A DNA stretch of 64,000 nucleotides from Marinobacter piscis. GTDB lineage: Bacteria; Pseudomonadota; Gammaproteobacteria; Pseudomonadales; Oleiphilaceae. Made by a program: the position numbers and the translations under genes. This document shows positions 26,717-34,917 of this stretch, one piece after another (positions within the stretch are counted from its first letter, which is position 1; each line of letters begins with the position of its first letter). Location of the stretch: contig NZ_VCGX01000001.1 of the NCBI RefSeq assembly GCF_007671655.1, forward strand, positions 124,001-188,000, written 5' to 3'. Under the pieces are notes generated by a model. That model saw only the letters and a program-made list of their open reading frames with translations. It had not been told where the DNA came from and made no database searches.

Positions 26717-27185
26717 CACCAACATCTGGATCGACCTGCACCACAGTAACCTGCTGGAAAAAGTCTTTCAGTTGCCACACCAGTTTGTCACCACGGATTT
26801 TGTGTGGCGGGAACTTCGGAAACCGCCCGGGGCGCAACTGGAGGATCTGGGGCTCACCATTGAAGCAATCAGCGGTGATGAGACCCTCGAATTGTTTGGC
26901 TTAAAGCAGACGCTAAACAACTCCTCTCTGGCAGATGTTTCCTGTTACTTCGTCGCCCGGGAACGGGGCTGGACTTTGCTGACTAATGATGGGGCCCTTC
27001 GGAAATCTGGCCGACGCGCCTGGCTGGACGTTCGCGGTGTGCTGTGGATATTAGATGAACTGGAACACCACCAGGTTCTATCACCCGCAGAGCTGTTCAC
27101 CGCATTAACGGCAATGCTCAAGGCCGGGGCCCGCTTGCCTGAGGACGAATGTGATAAGCGCCTGGCCCGATGGCGCGCCGGCTGA
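26691..27185 (+). CDS. PIN domain nuclease, likely toxin partner of the XRE/ImmA protein
   Basis: The 164-residue product is a single PIN domain. Acidic metal-binding residues are in place: D9 in LVSDTNIWID, E41 in VWRELR, D82 in SLADVSCYF and D100 in TLLTNDGAL. PIN proteins are magnesium-dependent RNases, often toxins. ATG 26691 is chosen because it starts MPTKILVSDTN, as is normal for the family; an upstream in-frame start would run 20 codons through the preceding gene. It overlaps the ImmA gene by 26 bases and precedes hsdR by 89 bases, so the pair may link loss of the restriction locus to toxicity (inference). Confidence 0.87.
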   Translation: MPTKILVSDTNIWIDLHHSNLLEKVFQLPHQFVTTDFVWRELRKPPGAQLEDLGLTIEAISGDETLELFGLKQTLNNSSLADVSCYFVARERGWTLLTNDGALRKSGRRAWLDVRGVLWILDELEHHQVLSPAELFTALTAMLKAGARLPEDECDKRLARWRAG

Positions 27186-27274
27186 CATCCAATTTCTCCC
27201 TTCAAACTGCTAACCTAGGTTAATACCAATTAGTTGCCTCTCGCCGCAGGCACACTCTTACCAGGGAGCTTTCC

Positions 27275-30200
27275 TTGTTTCAGGATGAAGTCGAAAAGGC
27301 TGAACTGCCCGCCATTGAACAACTAACACGCCTTGGCTGGAATTATTTACCGGGATCGGCGCTGGTGCCGACAGCCGCAGGTTCAGAGTCAGGCGAACGG
27401 GGCTACTACCGGGATGTGGTGCTGTCCAAACGCCTGAAAGCTGCCATTGTCAGGCTGAATCCATGGATCAGCGACGAAAACCTGCGCAAAGTGGTCCGGG
27501 AGTTCACCCACCCGAATCACGCGGGTCTGATGGAATACAACCAGTCCATTTACGACCTGCTGGTGAACTACCTGTCCGTTGAACAGGACCTGGGTGCCGG
27601 TCGCAAGGGGCAGACCGTCAAGGTCATCGATTTCGACAACCCTGAAAACAACGAATTCCTGTGCACTAACCAATTCAAGGTTGAAGGCCTCAATCAAAAC
27701 ATCATCCCGGATATTGTCTGCTTCGTGAACGGCTTGCCGCTGGCGGTGATTGAGTGTAAATCGCCGTATATTGCCGACGCGGTAGCCGAAGGCATCAACC
27801 AGTTGCGCCGTTACGCCAACCTGCGCACCCCGGAAGACGATGAAGGTGCCCAGAAACTGTTCTGGTACAACCAGCTGATGGTGTCTACCTGTCGGGATCA
27901 GGCAAAGGTGGGCACCATCAGTTCCAGTGCCCAGCATTACGGGGACTGGAAGGACGCATACCCATTCACGGATGCGGATATTCAGGCGATGGTGCAACAG
28001 CCTGCCTTTATCTCCACCGGCTCGACAGTATCCAGCCACAAGACCGGTGACGTGCCCTCACCCGAGTATCTGGTTGCCGCTAAACAGGTCGCTTCAGGTG
28101 CGGGAACCAGTTCAGGCGAAGTCACCCCGCAACAGCGGTTGCTTGCTGGCATGTTCAACCCCGCCAGTTTCCTGGACCTGATGCAGAACTTCACCCTGTT
28201 TGAACCGGTGGATGGTCGCCTGATCAAGAAGGTGGCGCGGTATCAGCAATACCGGGCAGTGAACAAGGTCATAGAACGCCTCAAGAACGGGACAACGCGC
28301 AAGGAGAAGTCCGGGGTAGTCTGGCATACCCAAGGGTCCGGAAAGTCCCTGACCATGGTCATGCTGGCGGTGAAGATGCGCCGTGATCCGGAGCTGAAGC
28401 AGTACAAACTGGTGTTCGTGACTGACCGCACCCAGTTGGATGGGCAACTATCGAAAACCTTCCGGGATGCCCAGAACGAAACCATCTATAACGCGGGGTC
28501 CGTGGCGGAACTGAAGGAACTGCTGTCCAAAGACTCTTCCGACATTGTGACCGCCATGGTGCAGAAGTTTCAGGAAGCAGAACAGGAAGGCGACTTCACC
28601 GATCTGAACCCCAGCGACAAGATCATCGTGCTGGCGGACGAAGCTCACCGCACCCAGTTTGGCGGGCTGGCAATGACCATCAATGCCGCCCTGCCCAACG
28701 CCCCGAAGATCGGTTTTACCGGCACGCCCCTGCTGAAGTCCCAGAAGATGGACAAAGCCTTCGGCGGCTACATCGACAAGTACAAGATCAACGAAGCAGT
28801 GGAAGACGGTGCCACCGTGCGCATCATCTACGAAGGTCGCCAGGTTCAGAGCGATGTGGTGGGTGATTCGCTGGACGCGCTGTTTGAAGAATATTTCAAA
28901 GACAAAAGCGACGACGAAAAGCGGGAAATCAAGAAGAAATACGGTGTGGAACGGGCAGTACGGGAAGCCCCTGCCCGCATTCGCTGGGTGTGTATCGACC
29001 TGCTGAAGCATTACCGGGAAAAGATTCAGCCCAACGGCTTCAAAGCCATGATTGTGGTGGGTAGCCGCCATGCTGCCACGGTATTCAAGAAGATCCTGGA
29101 CGACCTGGAAGCGCCCCCTTCGGAAGTAATCATTTCCGGCACCCACAACGACCCGGCATACCTGAGCCAATATACAGACAGTGCGCACCAGAAGCAGGTG
29201 ATCAAGAACTTTACCAAGCCACTGGGTACGGATAAAGAAAAGGAAGACCCCACCAGTTTCCTGATTGTGAAGGATATGCTGCTGACGGGCTTTGATGCGC
29301 CCATTGCACAGGTGATGTATATCGACCGGAGCCTGAAGGATCATACCTTGATGCAGGCAATCGCAAGGGTGAATCGAACCTATAAAGGTAAAGCCTGCGG
29401 TTACGTGGTGGATTACTATGGGCTGTCGGATTACCTGACCGACGCCCTGAACCAGTTCAGCAGTGAAGACGTGGAAGGCACCTATCACACCCTGAAAGAC
29501 GAGATACCGCGCCTGAAGGCGGCTCACACCCGTGTGGCTTCGATTTTTGCCGGGGTTAAGGGCACAGACGTAGATGATTACGTTCTGCACCTGAAGGACG
29601 AAGACACCCGCCAGCAGTTCGAACTGGCGTTCAGGAAGTTCGCCAAGCAGATGGAGGTGATTCTGCCGGATACCGCTGCCAAGCCGTTCATTCCGGACCT
29701 GAAGCTGTGGGGCAAGGTGCAGAATGCCGCCCGCAACCGCTACCGGGACCCCGGACTGAACATCAGCGATGCAGGGGCGAAGGTCCGCCAGCTGGTGGAC
29801 GAACACATCATCAGCACCGGGGTAGACCCGAAGATTCCGCCCGTGGACCTGATGGCGGCGAACTTCAAGGAGACGGTGGAGCAGATAAAATCCCCCGAAT
29901 CCCGCGCGTCCGAAATCGAAAGCGCCATCAAGCACCACATCACCGTGAACCTGGATGAAGACCCGGAATACTACAAATCTCTGAGCCTTCGCCTGCGGGA
30001 CATTATCGAAAAGACTGCCGGGAAGTGGGAAGAACAGGCGCAACTATTGCTGGAATTTCGAAACAACATCGAAACCAACCGGGAACAAGCGGCGGATGAT
30101 CTGGGGTTGAGTGAAACGGAATTCGCCTTCTACAACATCCTGATGGCAGAAGTGACCAGCCATGCCGGTGAAGATGCCATCAGCGAAGCCGTACACGACG

Positions 30201-30403
30201 AGATCAAGGGAACCAGCCAGGACCTTGTTGGCATGTTTGATGAAGCCACCCAGATTGTGGACTTCTTCAGCAAGCCGGACGAAGTGAAGCGGATGAAGAA
30301 AGAAATCAAACGGGCGGTTCTGGATTGTTCGTTCGGTGAGAAAGCCCTGGTTAACGTGGTTCAGGACCGATTCATGGAACTGGCTAAGAACAAGTTCAAA
30401 TGA
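27275..30403 (+). CDS. hsdR: Type I restriction endonuclease subunit HsdR
   Basis: HsdR translocates DNA with ATP and cuts unmodified DNA at a distance. The 1042-residue length is typical. The N-terminal nuclease has D146, E160 and K162 (IPDIVCF ... VIECKSP). The helicase motor has Walker A G354-S-G-K-S358 and DEAH at 455-458 (ADEAHRTQFG), followed by IGFTGTPL and later motifs including QAIARVNR. A long helical C-terminus binds the HsdM-HsdS core. The start is TTG at 27275 with GGGAG seven bases upstream; the nearby ATG is out of frame. It overlaps the next gene by four bases. Confidence 0.97.
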   Translation: MFQDEVEKAELPAIEQLTRLGWNYLPGSALVPTAAGSESGERGYYRDVVLSKRLKAAIVRLNPWISDENLRKVVREFTHPNHAGLMEYNQSIYDLLVNYLSVEQDLGAGRKGQTVKVIDFDNPENNEFLCTNQFKVEGLNQNIIPDIVCFVNGLPLAVIECKSPYIADAVAEGINQLRRYANLRTPEDDEGAQKLFWYNQLMVSTCRDQAKVGTISSSAQHYGDWKDAYPFTDADIQAMVQQPAFISTGSTVSSHKTGDVPSPEYLVAAKQVASGAGTSSGEVTPQQRLLAGMFNPASFLDLMQNFTLFEPVDGRLIKKVARYQQYRAVNKVIERLKNGTTRKEKSGVVWHTQGSGKSLTMVMLAVKMRRDPELKQYKLVFVTDRTQLDGQLSKTFRDAQNETIYNAGSVAELKELLSKDSSDIVTAMVQKFQEAEQEGDFTDLNPSDKIIVLADEAHRTQFGGLAMTINAALPNAPKIGFTGTPLLKSQKMDKAFGGYIDKYKINEAVEDGATVRIIYEGRQVQSDVVGDSLDALFEEYFKDKSDDEKREIKKKYGVERAVREAPARIRWVCIDLLKHYREKIQPNGFKAMIVVGSRHAATVFKKILDDLEAPPSEVIISGTHNDPAYLSQYTDSAHQKQVIKNFTKPLGTDKEKEDPTSFLIVKDMLLTGFDAPIAQVMYIDRSLKDHTLMQAIARVNRTYKGKACGYVVDYYGLSDYLTDALNQFSSEDVEGTYHTLKDEIPRLKAAHTRVASIFAGVKGTDVDDYVLHLKDEDTRQQFELAFRKFAKQMEVILPDTAAKPFIPDLKLWGKVQNAARNRYRDPGLNISDAGAKVRQLVDEHIISTGVDPKIPPVDLMAANFKETVEQIKSPESRASEIESAIKHHITVNLDEDPEYYKSLSLRLRDIIEKTAGKWEEQAQLLLEFRNNIETNREQAADDLGLSETEFAFYNILMAEVTSHAGEDAISEAVHDEIKGTSQDLVGMFDEATQIVDFFSKPDEVKRMKKEIKRAVLDCSFGEKALVNVVQDRFMELAKNKFK

Positions 30404-31119
30404 TGGCAGCTGCACATAAACCAGAATACCGGGATGCCCACGGCTTCATTGCCGAAGTCATCCGCACCAACCGCCGCAAGTCTGCGGATATTCGGGTGGA
30501 AGACGGTGCCGTGTCTGTGGTGGTGCCCGTGAACACCCCTGCTGAAAAGATTGACCAGCTACTGGCAGCCAAACGCCGCTGGATCAAAGAAAAGATCACC
30601 CTGCACCGGGAAATGACACCCGCCAGCAGCAAACGCTATGTGTCTGGCGAAGCCTTCAGCTATCTGGGGCGTAACTACCGGCTGAAGGTAGAAATGGGCA
30701 ATTTCGCCCCTGTAAAGCTGTTGAATGGGCGTTTGGTGGTCACCGTACCCAACGGCAGCGAACAACCACACATGATCCGCAACGCCCTTGTGCGTTGGTA
30801 CAAACGACAGGCTGAACAGAAGCTAACCGAGAAAGTTGAACGCTTCGCACCGATGGTTGGGGTGGAACCTGCCGGGGTTGGCATCCGCACCTTCAAATCC
30901 CGTTGGGGAAGCTGCACCGCCAAGGGCAAGCTGGAATTCAACTGGCAGATCATGATGGCACCCAACCGGATGGTTGATTACGTGGTTATTCATGAGCTTT
31001 GTCATCTGATACGCCATGACCATTCACCGGAGTTCTGGCGGGAAATGGCGCGGGTGCTGCCGGAGTATCCGCGGTGTCGGGAGTGGTTACGGGAGAATGC
31101 AGCCCGGTTTGTCTTCTGA
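30400..31119 (+). CDS. YgjP-like (DUF45/SprT-type) metalloprotease, last gene of the RM locus
   Basis: The 239-residue protein has the YgjP fold: a beta-rich N-terminal part, RWGSCTAKGKLEFNWQIMMA, and the zinc site H198-E199-L-C-H202 followed by HSPEFWREMARVLP. It overlaps hsdR by ATGA, so its production is coupled to that of HsdR. Members of this family are common riders of type I RM loci, and a role in controlling HsdR by proteolysis has been suggested; that is not tested here. There is no signal peptide, so it should be cytoplasmic. Confidence 0.9.
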   Translation: MMAAAHKPEYRDAHGFIAEVIRTNRRKSADIRVEDGAVSVVVPVNTPAEKIDQLLAAKRRWIKEKITLHREMTPASSKRYVSGEAFSYLGRNYRLKVEMGNFAPVKLLNGRLVVTVPNGSEQPHMIRNALVRWYKRQAEQKLTEKVERFAPMVGVEPAGVGIRTFKSRWGSCTAKGKLEFNWQIMMAPNRMVDYVVIHELCHLIRHDHSPEFWREMARVLPEYPRCREWLRENAARFVF

Positions 31120-31162
31120 CACTGCGGCCTGCCATTCTCAACAGCCAGTTTCAGCCTGCACC

Positions 31163-31228
31163 CTACAAGCTAAAAGAGCATTTTTGTCTGACAGACTTCC
31201 TCTCAAACGCCTGAATGTCATCCTCAAG
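31163..31228 (-). pseudogene. C-terminal remnant of an alpA-like gene
   Basis: Read on the minus strand this gives LEDDIQAFERKSVRQ and a stop after six more residues. It matches the end of the intact AlpA at 34.1 kb (WCEDDIKAFEAQS). A stop codon lies immediately before it, so only the tail survives. It marks where an older island end or insertion cut through an alpA gene. Confidence 0.55.
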
Positions 31229-31586
31229 CTATGAAGCTCATGATTACCGCGAGGGACAAGCGGAAACATTGAATTGACCACCTGCAGGTCGCCGACAATT
31301 GAACCACGGGAGGCAGGCCACAGGAAGCACGTGTAACACTGTCGCGGTTTGGACATAGCAGGTAACTTGCTGGAAAGCTGACACTTTGCATTGACTTACA
31401 ATGTGTAATCTTGCGATACATATTTTGGCTCGAAAAAATCATTACGTGTTATTAACATCTTCATCCATCAGCATTTGTCAGGGTCGCAAACAGATATTCA
31501 CTAAAACACAAGCGCAACTGAGACGCTTTATGCTACGTGCGATTGGTGTTTGCCCCATGGTCATAGCCTTCAGGAGTTTAAAATTA
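31229..31586. other. Junction region between the RM locus and the lipoprotein genes
   Basis: No gene is seen. Around 31270-31310 lie two imperfect copies of AATTGACCACC/AATTGAACCAC flanking the palindrome CCTGCAGG, which resemble the multiple terminal repeats of IS21-type elements. With the cut alpA next to it, this could be an old insertion-sequence end (weak). From about 31390 the DNA becomes markedly AT-rich. Confidence 0.3.
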
Positions 31587-32840
31587 ATGAAAAAAGCAAT
31601 ATTCGCCGGGACATTGGCCCTGACACTGAGCGGGTGCGCAACGCAGAGCAGCGTTAGTCAACAAGCCGCCTCTGCTCCTTTGAACGAAGAACACTCCGGT
31701 TCGATTTACGCGAAACTCGAAAAAAGTGACAGCGGGTATGCATTTACACAATTCACTGTTGGCCACGTTCCGGGAAGTGGTCCATGGGTCAGTCTCCTAA
31801 ATGATAGGCCAATGTGGGATACCAGTCCGGAACAGTGCTTGAAAGGCATTGCCAAGCCGGAATTGAAATGCCAGACAGCCAACAGCAGCCTCTTCCGGGA
31901 AGAGACAAGTATGACTGGCGGCCAGGCCACCCACTGGGCTTTCTTGTCCTCACTAACTTTCGGACTCTGGCTGACCATGCCACCGGGTCGCGTAGCTTTC
32001 GATCAGGAACAGTTTGAGCAAAGCTATAACGAAGCCTACCAACAGTTTGCTAAAGATATTGAGTTCAATCCCAAAAATCTGATCGCTGAAGCCAGATTGA
32101 ACACTTCTCGTCTTGAAGAAATGAAAGAGTCCGTGGATTACAACATTAAGGTTTCCAATAATACCGGGTTTTCTTTTGGGTCACCCTCCGCAAGAGATCT
32201 CGCGTTAACAATCGACTATAAGGAATCAAAGCGAACCGTGTACCCAAGCGCAGCTGCTCTCTATACGCATCTCGATAATATTTCGAGAGCTGCAACGAGC
32301 CGCGAAAATCTTCAAGATATTTTCGAAGTTGACTGCTCCAAAGGAATTGGCTACTCACACTTTAAACTCGACATTGATTGCGGTGAACTTACATACCATA
32401 TCAGTACTGACCAAATGGTTGCACCAGTCAACCTTCAGGTAACGGGCAAGAAGGATTTTTACCTCTATCCCAGAAACCTAGTTGCAAAAGACAATGCAAT
32501 GGAAGTGGAAGTAAACGGAAGATATGTCACTTTTAAAAACCGATCATCTTCGTTCGCAACCCTGAAAAATCTGAGCTTTTATAATGGAACTAGTATCTAT
32601 ACGAAAACTTGGAATACCAGAGAAGCACTGCCGCCCCAGTCTGAAAGTCGGTACTCTCTTGACAGATTGATCAGTGAAAAGAACAAGGTTCGTTATGTAT
32701 TTTCGGCCGACTCGAAATATCAGGAAGTTGATATCACATACAAGGTGTCGGCAGCCTATAACCTCGAAGGTAAAGAGACAAGTGTTACAGGCGAAAATAC
32801 CTACAACAAAATGTCAGAATTGATACTAATAGACAATTAA
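31587..32840 (+). CDS. Putative lipoprotein, unknown function
   Basis: I do not recognise this 417-residue protein beyond its lipoprotein signal: MKKAIFAGTLALTLSGCATQ, with a lipobox LSGC at residues 14-17. The ATG at 31587 has CAGGAG upstream; the longer reading from 31401 adds 62 residues with no signal. The mature part has a short hydrophobic stretch near residue 112 (THWAFLSSLTFGLWLTMPPG), then mixed alpha/beta and a beta-rich C-terminal half with many aromatic residues. It is AT-rich and unlike the core genes. The next gene is also a lipoprotein; no secretion or conjugation genes are near. Confidence 0.75.
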   Translation: MKKAIFAGTLALTLSGCATQSSVSQQAASAPLNEEHSGSIYAKLEKSDSGYAFTQFTVGHVPGSGPWVSLLNDRPMWDTSPEQCLKGIAKPELKCQTANSSLFREETSMTGGQATHWAFLSSLTFGLWLTMPPGRVAFDQEQFEQSYNEAYQQFAKDIEFNPKNLIAEARLNTSRLEEMKESVDYNIKVSNNTGFSFGSPSARDLALTIDYKESKRTVYPSAAALYTHLDNISRAATSRENLQDIFEVDCSKGIGYSHFKLDIDCGELTYHISTDQMVAPVNLQVTGKKDFYLYPRNLVAKDNAMEVEVNGRYVTFKNRSSSFATLKNLSFYNGTSIYTKTWNTREALPPQSESRYSLDRLISEKNKVRYVFSADSKYQEVDITYKVSAAYNLEGKETSVTGENTYNKMSELILIDN

Positions 32841-33024
32841 ATAAACTCTTTTTCGTAGTGAGCTTTTTGACTGCGTTATTCAATTACGGAATTGCGCACC
32901 TGCTTGCCTCAATCAGTGAAATCACAAAGTCACAATAAGAAAAAGGGTAGCAATCCATATTTCAAGCCCAAAATATGTCTCTCGTCATGATGAATGACAA
33001 GGGCAACCATAGATAAGACTATGA

Positions 33025-33054
33025 TTTAGCCTGCTATTTAAAACGCAGGCTAAA
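33025..33054. terminator. Perfect 10-bp hairpin between the lipoprotein genes
   Basis: TTTAGCCTGC (33025-33034) pairs with GCAGGCTAAA (33045-33054) over a 10-base loop. It could act as a terminator for the first lipoprotein gene or as an operator for the second, whose start is 44 bases downstream. The A/T ends of the stem would give a short U run in one direction only. Confidence 0.5.
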
Positions 33055-33097
33055 ATCACCTCCCATATGAAACCTACTGGCTCAGGGAACTAACAGT

Positions 33098-33934
33098 GTG
33101 AAAACTGGCGCTACTCGTCTTACCATCACCTCGATTCTTGCACTTGCGCTAAATGGCTGTGCATCACACAATATCCAGGAGTACAGCAAAGAAAACAGTC
33201 GAGCTTGGAATCTTACCCATTCAGTAGGTCTCAGTGACCTCGATGACAGTGAGATCCCTGAAAGCCAGAAAGACTCCCTCCTTTATGACGGAGCCAGCCT
33301 GGCAATCGACTCGTCGCTCTGGACAAGCGACTACGGCCTAGGAGTGGATTGGTCGGCAGGTTTGGGCCTTGGGCTTCTTCAGTCATTCGCAAAGTCGGAT
33401 GAGCATGGAGACCGAAAATCTTTGGTCATCTGGATCCCAGAAGATAAAGCTCCAAACAAAGAAACGGCCATGGATTGGATGATTAAATCTTTGACAGAGG
33501 CAACTGTTAAAGCAGTGAAGGACATGGGTTCTAGTGAGGACGAGATCTACACTCACCTGAGGGAGCTCCACGTAACTTTTCAAGGGCCTTATTACATTGG
33601 CGAAGCCGGCGGTGCAATTCGAGACGGAAACTCTTGCTACACAGTTTTCAACCTTCACAGCTGGACCATTTCAGATGAGCTTGAGAAAATCCCTAGCTAC
33701 ATTTCTGAGAATGGTTACGGTTATGTGGTTGAGGCAGGAGGGCACAGTTATCCTGAAACCTACATGTACTGCGAGGATGACAATGCTGAAGATGAGCTGA
33801 CCTTCATTGGAAAAGTAACTGAACATCTCCCTGAGACGATGTTCTACTATTCCAAGGCTTCAGAGCACGACGGCAAGCAATTCCCGCCTGCAGTATTTGA
33901 CCATGGAACTATTGAGCTCTTTATTAGGCCTTGA
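33098..33934 (+). CDS. Putative lipoprotein, unknown function
   Basis: The 278-residue product has a signal peptide and lipobox (ITSILALALNGCAS, with cysteine 22). The start is GTG at 33098 with GGGAA upstream. I do not recognise the mature domain. It has a glycine/leucine-rich stretch near residue 85 (WSAGLGLGLLQSF), a region beginning KSLVIWIPEDKAP, and a C-terminal part rich in tyrosine and glutamate with several cysteines. It is AT-rich. Order and style suggest it belongs with the lipoprotein before it. Confidence 0.75.
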   Translation: MKTGATRLTITSILALALNGCASHNIQEYSKENSRAWNLTHSVGLSDLDDSEIPESQKDSLLYDGASLAIDSSLWTSDYGLGVDWSAGLGLGLLQSFAKSDEHGDRKSLVIWIPEDKAPNKETAMDWMIKSLTEATVKAVKDMGSSEDEIYTHLRELHVTFQGPYYIGEAGGAIRDGNSCYTVFNLHSWTISDELEKIPSYISENGYGYVVEAGGHSYPETYMYCEDDNAEDELTFIGKVTEHLPETMFYYSKASEHDGKQFPPAVFDHGTIELFIRP

Positions 33935-34076
33935 AAAGGATAATTTAAGTGACGGTTGACCCTGGTAAAGCCCAGTTTTTCCACCGACTTTCCCAGGGTC
34001 CTCCAATTAAAAAAACATCTTACATAACTTCTTCTCAAAAGCAGGAAGTGATTCCCCGCCCGTCTTGAATCAAAGT

Positions 34077-34250
34077 TCATTTCTGTGTGGCTGACTGGGC
34101 CTCAAACGCTTTGATGTCATCTTCACACCACCGGGTCGTTGCTGGCCCGAATTTGTAGGGCTTTGGAAAAAGTCCGTCTTTTACCCAGCGCCAAATGGTG
34201 GATGGCGCAACCCCGAACCGCTGAGCAACTTCTCGAATATTATGATACAT
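34077..34250 (-). CDS. alpA: AlpA-family excisionase/transcriptional regulator
   Basis: This 57-residue gene is a MerR-like winged-helix protein of the AlpA type: MYHNIREVAQRFGVAPSTIW, then a RWVKDGLFPKPYKFG turn and the family ending RWCEDDIKAFEAQS. AlpA proteins switch on integrase genes or act as excision factors in P4-like elements. It lies inside the right part of the island, upstream of integrase remnants and two integrase genes on the same strand, and is probably the directionality or control factor of the island. The start ATG at 34250 is preceded by GAGG at good spacing. Confidence 0.85.
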   Translation of the reverse strand: MYHNIREVAQRFGVAPSTIWRWVKDGLFPKPYKFGPATTRWCEDDIKAFEAQSATQK

Positions 34251-34351
34251 ACCTACTACCTCAATATTTCAATTAACATGGCATGTATACTTTATCGATT
34301 CTGGAGCCTTTTCAGCGTCGTCAAATTAACGATTTATCGCAATTAGCCAAT

Positions 34352-34474
34352 TTACTTCCTATCGCCTGAGAGCGATGAGAGATACCTTTCAAAAGAGTTC
34401 ATCAGCTTTCGTCGTTTTGGAATTAGCTGTCCTCTTTTATAGGCTGCCCGAGTGGACGAAGTATCTATGTGCGA
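34352..34474 (-). pseudogene. Integrase C-terminal remnant
   Basis: On the minus strand this encodes SHIDTSSTRAAYKRGQLIPK and then about 20 more residues ending at a TAA. It is nearly identical in order to the C-terminus of the full integrase at 36080-37444, including the nucleophile motif AAYKRG. Homology stops abruptly at 34474, where an IS3-like end begins. So a second P4-type integrase once stood here and was cut by an insertion sequence and later deletion. Confidence 0.85.
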
Positions 34475-34475
34475 C

Positions 34476-34560
34476 TGTAGTGGTCAACTAATCCCGGACA
34501 GTCTATTAAGGTTTTCCTCAGCGGCAACGGGAGAAATGCCGCCGTTGAACGTATGAGGTA
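34476..34560 (-). mobile_element. IS3-family end remnant
   Basis: Read on the minus strand, the DNA encodes HTFNGGISPVAAEENLNRLS and a stop, matching the extreme C-terminus of IS3-type transposases (the NGG-SP motif). The stop lies in a terminal sequence starting CTGTCCGGGATTAGTTGACC, of the kind found at IS3 ends. The rest of the element is gone. The end abuts the integrase remnant. Confidence 0.6.
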
Positions 34561-34648
34561 CCTGACCACCATTTTGTTGGGCGGTGGCGCTCTGGATGCG
34601 AGCTGCATCGGATTTGGTCATGGGCTTTGCGGATACTTTCTTACTCAT
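34484..34648 (-). pseudogene. Small ORF whose tail comes from an IS3 remnant
   Basis: The 54-codon frame starts MSKKVSAKPMTKSDAARIQS and runs to NGGQVP. From there it continues straight into the transposase tail HTFNGGISPV. The N-terminal part resembles small 'seed-maturation-like' proteins found on plasmids and islands, which normally go on with an S/A-rich repeat. The IS remnant seems to have replaced the natural C-terminus, leaving a chimera in one open frame. Whether it is expressed is unknown. Confidence 0.5.
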
Positions 34649-34917
34649 GGGAATGTTCTCTACTCGGTTTATTGGCTGTCCGTGATGGACACCGATAAAT
34701 GTACCGAGCGCGGCGACAGTGGTAAGCAGCGCGATTGGCGGGAAAATCGGAATTTTTGCGAGATAATCTCTTAAAGCATTAATTCCAATGATTTTTAGGT
34801 CAAGCGTTCAGTGCTTTCTCGGATGAAGCCGAAGCCTGAAACCAGGATGGTCCGGAAAAGGAGGCAGTGGCCCATTGCCCTTAGCTGGCAACCGGCCACT
34901 GAGTACCAACCTACATT
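34649..34917. other. Leader of the small ORF and downstream flank of the degenerate integrase
   Basis: No supported gene is seen in this 269-bp stretch. It has short minus-strand open stretches with hydrophobic character near 34660-34770, without a start and ribosome site, and could hold leftovers of earlier insertions. Confidence 0.3.

Noticed and set aside
28448-30043. 531-codon open frame on the minus strand
   Set aside because: It lies wholly inside hsdR, which has complete helicase and nuclease motifs on the plus strand. The antisense frame is rich in H, V and G, as codon shadows are, and shows no domain.
31138-31356. 72-codon minus-strand frame across the alpA remnant
   Set aside because: It reads in a different frame from the alpA homology and crosses repeat-like DNA, so it is probably accidental.
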